From the NCBI GenBank assembly GCA_037903355.1, contig JBAJFE010000019.1, positions 372,001 to 436,000 of the forward strand: 64,000 bases of DNA. The letters are read 5' to 3'. Positions 62,175 to 64,000 of the stretch are shown in pieces (the stretch's first letter is position 1; each line of letters starts with the position of its first letter). The notes below the pieces were generated by a model. That model saw only the letters and a program-made list of their open reading frames with translations. It was not told the DNA's origin and did no database searches. A program made the translations under genes and the position numbers. Origin of the DNA: Trichuris trichiura (lineage: Eukaryota > Nematoda > Enoplea > Trichinellida > Trichuridae).

Positions 62175-64000
62175 GTAAGTATGAATAGTAATCGGCGTTT
62201 TTTGCGTCCGCTGAACTGGTCATAATTTTTGTTTTTGCGTGCTTAAATTTGTTTTAGGTCAATTAGATTGAGCTTAGAGCTCAAAAGCGAACCTGCTTAC
62301 TAATAATTGCTTTTTGCGATAGTGTACATTAATATGAACCTTTAATGGAAAGTTATTTATTAACAACTAAGTCATTGCGGCTTCTGTACATGGTGTCCAC
62401 TCGTACGGTCTCTGCCACAGCCTTTATCTAAGGAACACCAACGCACCGAGCATAAACATGACTATTCCCTCGAGTCGTCCTTTCTTCAACCTACGACGCT
62501 GATGCCCTACCCGGTTCATCTTCCTTATGTAGTCTCTTGCGTGGGGTCAGAGTAAGTCATGCAACAATAGGCTCTTTCGACTTGTTTTTGATAACAGCTT
62601 GCGTCACATGGCACGGGAACGACGTCGTAGGTTGTTTATGCCATAGGTTTATCGTCGTTACCCTCGTGGGTTAACCCTTAGCCTCGGCCGACCCTCCAGT
62701 CACTTATTGCTTCTCAGCTGTTCTCCAAGTTTAACGTCCTTTCGTAAACGCTATTCATCCAATGAATTAGCTAAACAATTTTATCGCTTACATATCTGTA
62801 GCACGATGAAGCAAAGTGGCTATATTGGTAGTAAGGCTGTGCCGGATTTAGTTACGTTTTAGCTGCTAATATTTTTTCAAGTCGAACTACGTAGGATGAT
62901 TAACATTCACTGGCGGCAGTAATGGGCGGGAAAGAATAAGGTTGATGTTCGCAACTAGCTTCTTCGTGTCTTCAGGACTTCGTTAATGCGAATCAATGTT
63001 TCCGACGGGGACGACTTTTGCTGGGACCAAAGTCATAGGCTGAATTTTCATTCATAATTTCTTGCAAATAGTTTTAAAAAGTTGCGTTTAGTGTCGTGTT
63101 TCAAAGTAGCGCGACTTAAGCCCAATTGGGATTGTTGAAGAAGCGTCAAAACAGTAGCGGTGCCATTAGTGGGCTAAAACCTAGCTTTTTCTAACTTGTA
63201 CATGTGCAGATCAGTTCGGATAATTGAAAATGGAGTAGCCGCGCTTTTTGTTTTCTTTATTTATCTGGTTTTTGGACTTTTAAATATTTAAATCCTTATT
63301 CTTTGAGCTCCACTTGTAATTTGCAGCAATTAAGTACTCAGGGGAAACATATTTGAAAATGATCGCTTTTTCTTAAGGGTGCATTGTCCCGCGATTTTCT
63401 TTACGCATAAATGCTCAATATTTCCGGCCAGCAGCATTGATTCCCGCCCCGTCCGTTTTTGATTTCCACTTAAGTTGTGTATAGTTAATTGAACTATATC
63501 GTTTCTTTTTTTTGCGTCAACTTCGTTTGCAATCGAAGAATTGTGTAGTTGTACTGTTAGGCCGCGTAAACTTTGGGGCTCATTCAGGTAAGAAGTTCAT
63601 TGACATTTTCTTATGAATAGTAACTGCAGATCGAGTAAAGTTGAATAAAAAGGAACGCGAAGCAACGCTTGCAACAAACGCGGGATGCCGGTGGGAAACC
63701 AGCGAAAGCGAATTCGTAAATATGGGTCATTTGTTAACAAAGGAAAAATGGCGGAAAAACGTCAAGACAACTTCGCTCAGGTGGTGATAGGTACTCAGGG
63801 AACGTCAGGTGCAATGTTTTTTTATTCGTAAAAATGTACAACGTTTTTGTTTCTTTACTAGTTCGTATAATCGATCTTTCAGCCTAACTTGACCGCTTTA
63901 GTAGCATACGTATCAAATTTAAATGGGATAACTTTATCACAGTGACGCGAGTTTGGACTGCAATTTTGCGTAGGCGGCGTACCGCCGCAACAGTAGGATT
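62175..64000. other. unresolved 3' region of the INTS8-like gene / intergenic
   Basis: No exon could be firmly joined. An exon-like block at 63631 to about 63779 (acceptor gtaactgcag, open frame with CRWETSESEFVNMGHLLTKE) may belong to INTS8 or another gene. A GC-richer block at 62380-62760 carries a 12-bp inverted repeat (caacctacgacg, 62487-62498, against 62623-62634) and may be an old insertion. Confidence 0.35.

Overview
This is nuclear DNA of a metazoan, most probably a nematode. The genes are split by introns that are often only about 50-80 bp, with GT-AG borders. There is a nematode-type cuticle collagen, and no prokaryotic operons or viral modules. The cuticle collagen, the many very short introns, the moderate GC content and a Penelope-like retroelement together suggest a clade I (Trichuris/Trichinella-like) worm. 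That placement is inference; no database search was possible.

Layout. 0-3.8 kb is mostly empty apart from a possible 3'-terminal exon. 3.93-5.0 kb (-) is a five-exon cuticle collagen with a one-base frame break. 8.4-9.35 kb (+) is a complex I NDUFA11-like gene whose 5' end is unresolved. 10.1-12.5 kb (-) is a Penelope-like element (RT plus GIY-YIG nuclease) followed by small repeats, including a Tigger/pogo-type MITE. 14.7-18.9 kb (+) is a complete OSBPL9/ORP9 gene, and 265 bp after it comes MRPL55. 21.3-22.3 kb is a roughly 1 kb imperfect palindrome. 24.4-25.3 kb (-) is NTAQ1 and 25.8-28.8 kb (-) is a ten-exon hexokinase. 29-38 kb has no recognisable gene. 38.3-39.1 kb (+) is THUMPD1, followed by a four-exon small gene that I do not recognise. 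42.2-47.0 kb (-) is an ERG/FLI-class ETS factor with a 3.5 kb intron. 47-55 kb is largely empty, with a palindromic element and a TGA-interrupted gene-like tract. 55.05-57.2 kb (-) is an RBBP4-like WD40 protein. 58.8 kb onward (+) is an Integrator INTS8 homologue that could be followed to about 62.2 kb.

Exon models were built by hand: each junction was checked for a GT(GC)/AG border, for reading phase, and for agreement with the family as I know it. The genes are unrelated housekeeping and developmental genes (lipid transfer, mitochondrial ribosome and respiration, glycolysis, N-degron pathway, tRNA modification, chromatin, snRNA processing, transcription, cuticle). They do not form one pathway. 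I found no convincing new multi-gene system. The most unusual items are the near-intact Penelope-like element, the large palindrome, two further inverted-repeat elements, the collagen frame break, a stop-free 51-nt intron in OSBPL9, a probable GC-AG intron in hexokinase, and an unrecognised small gene.
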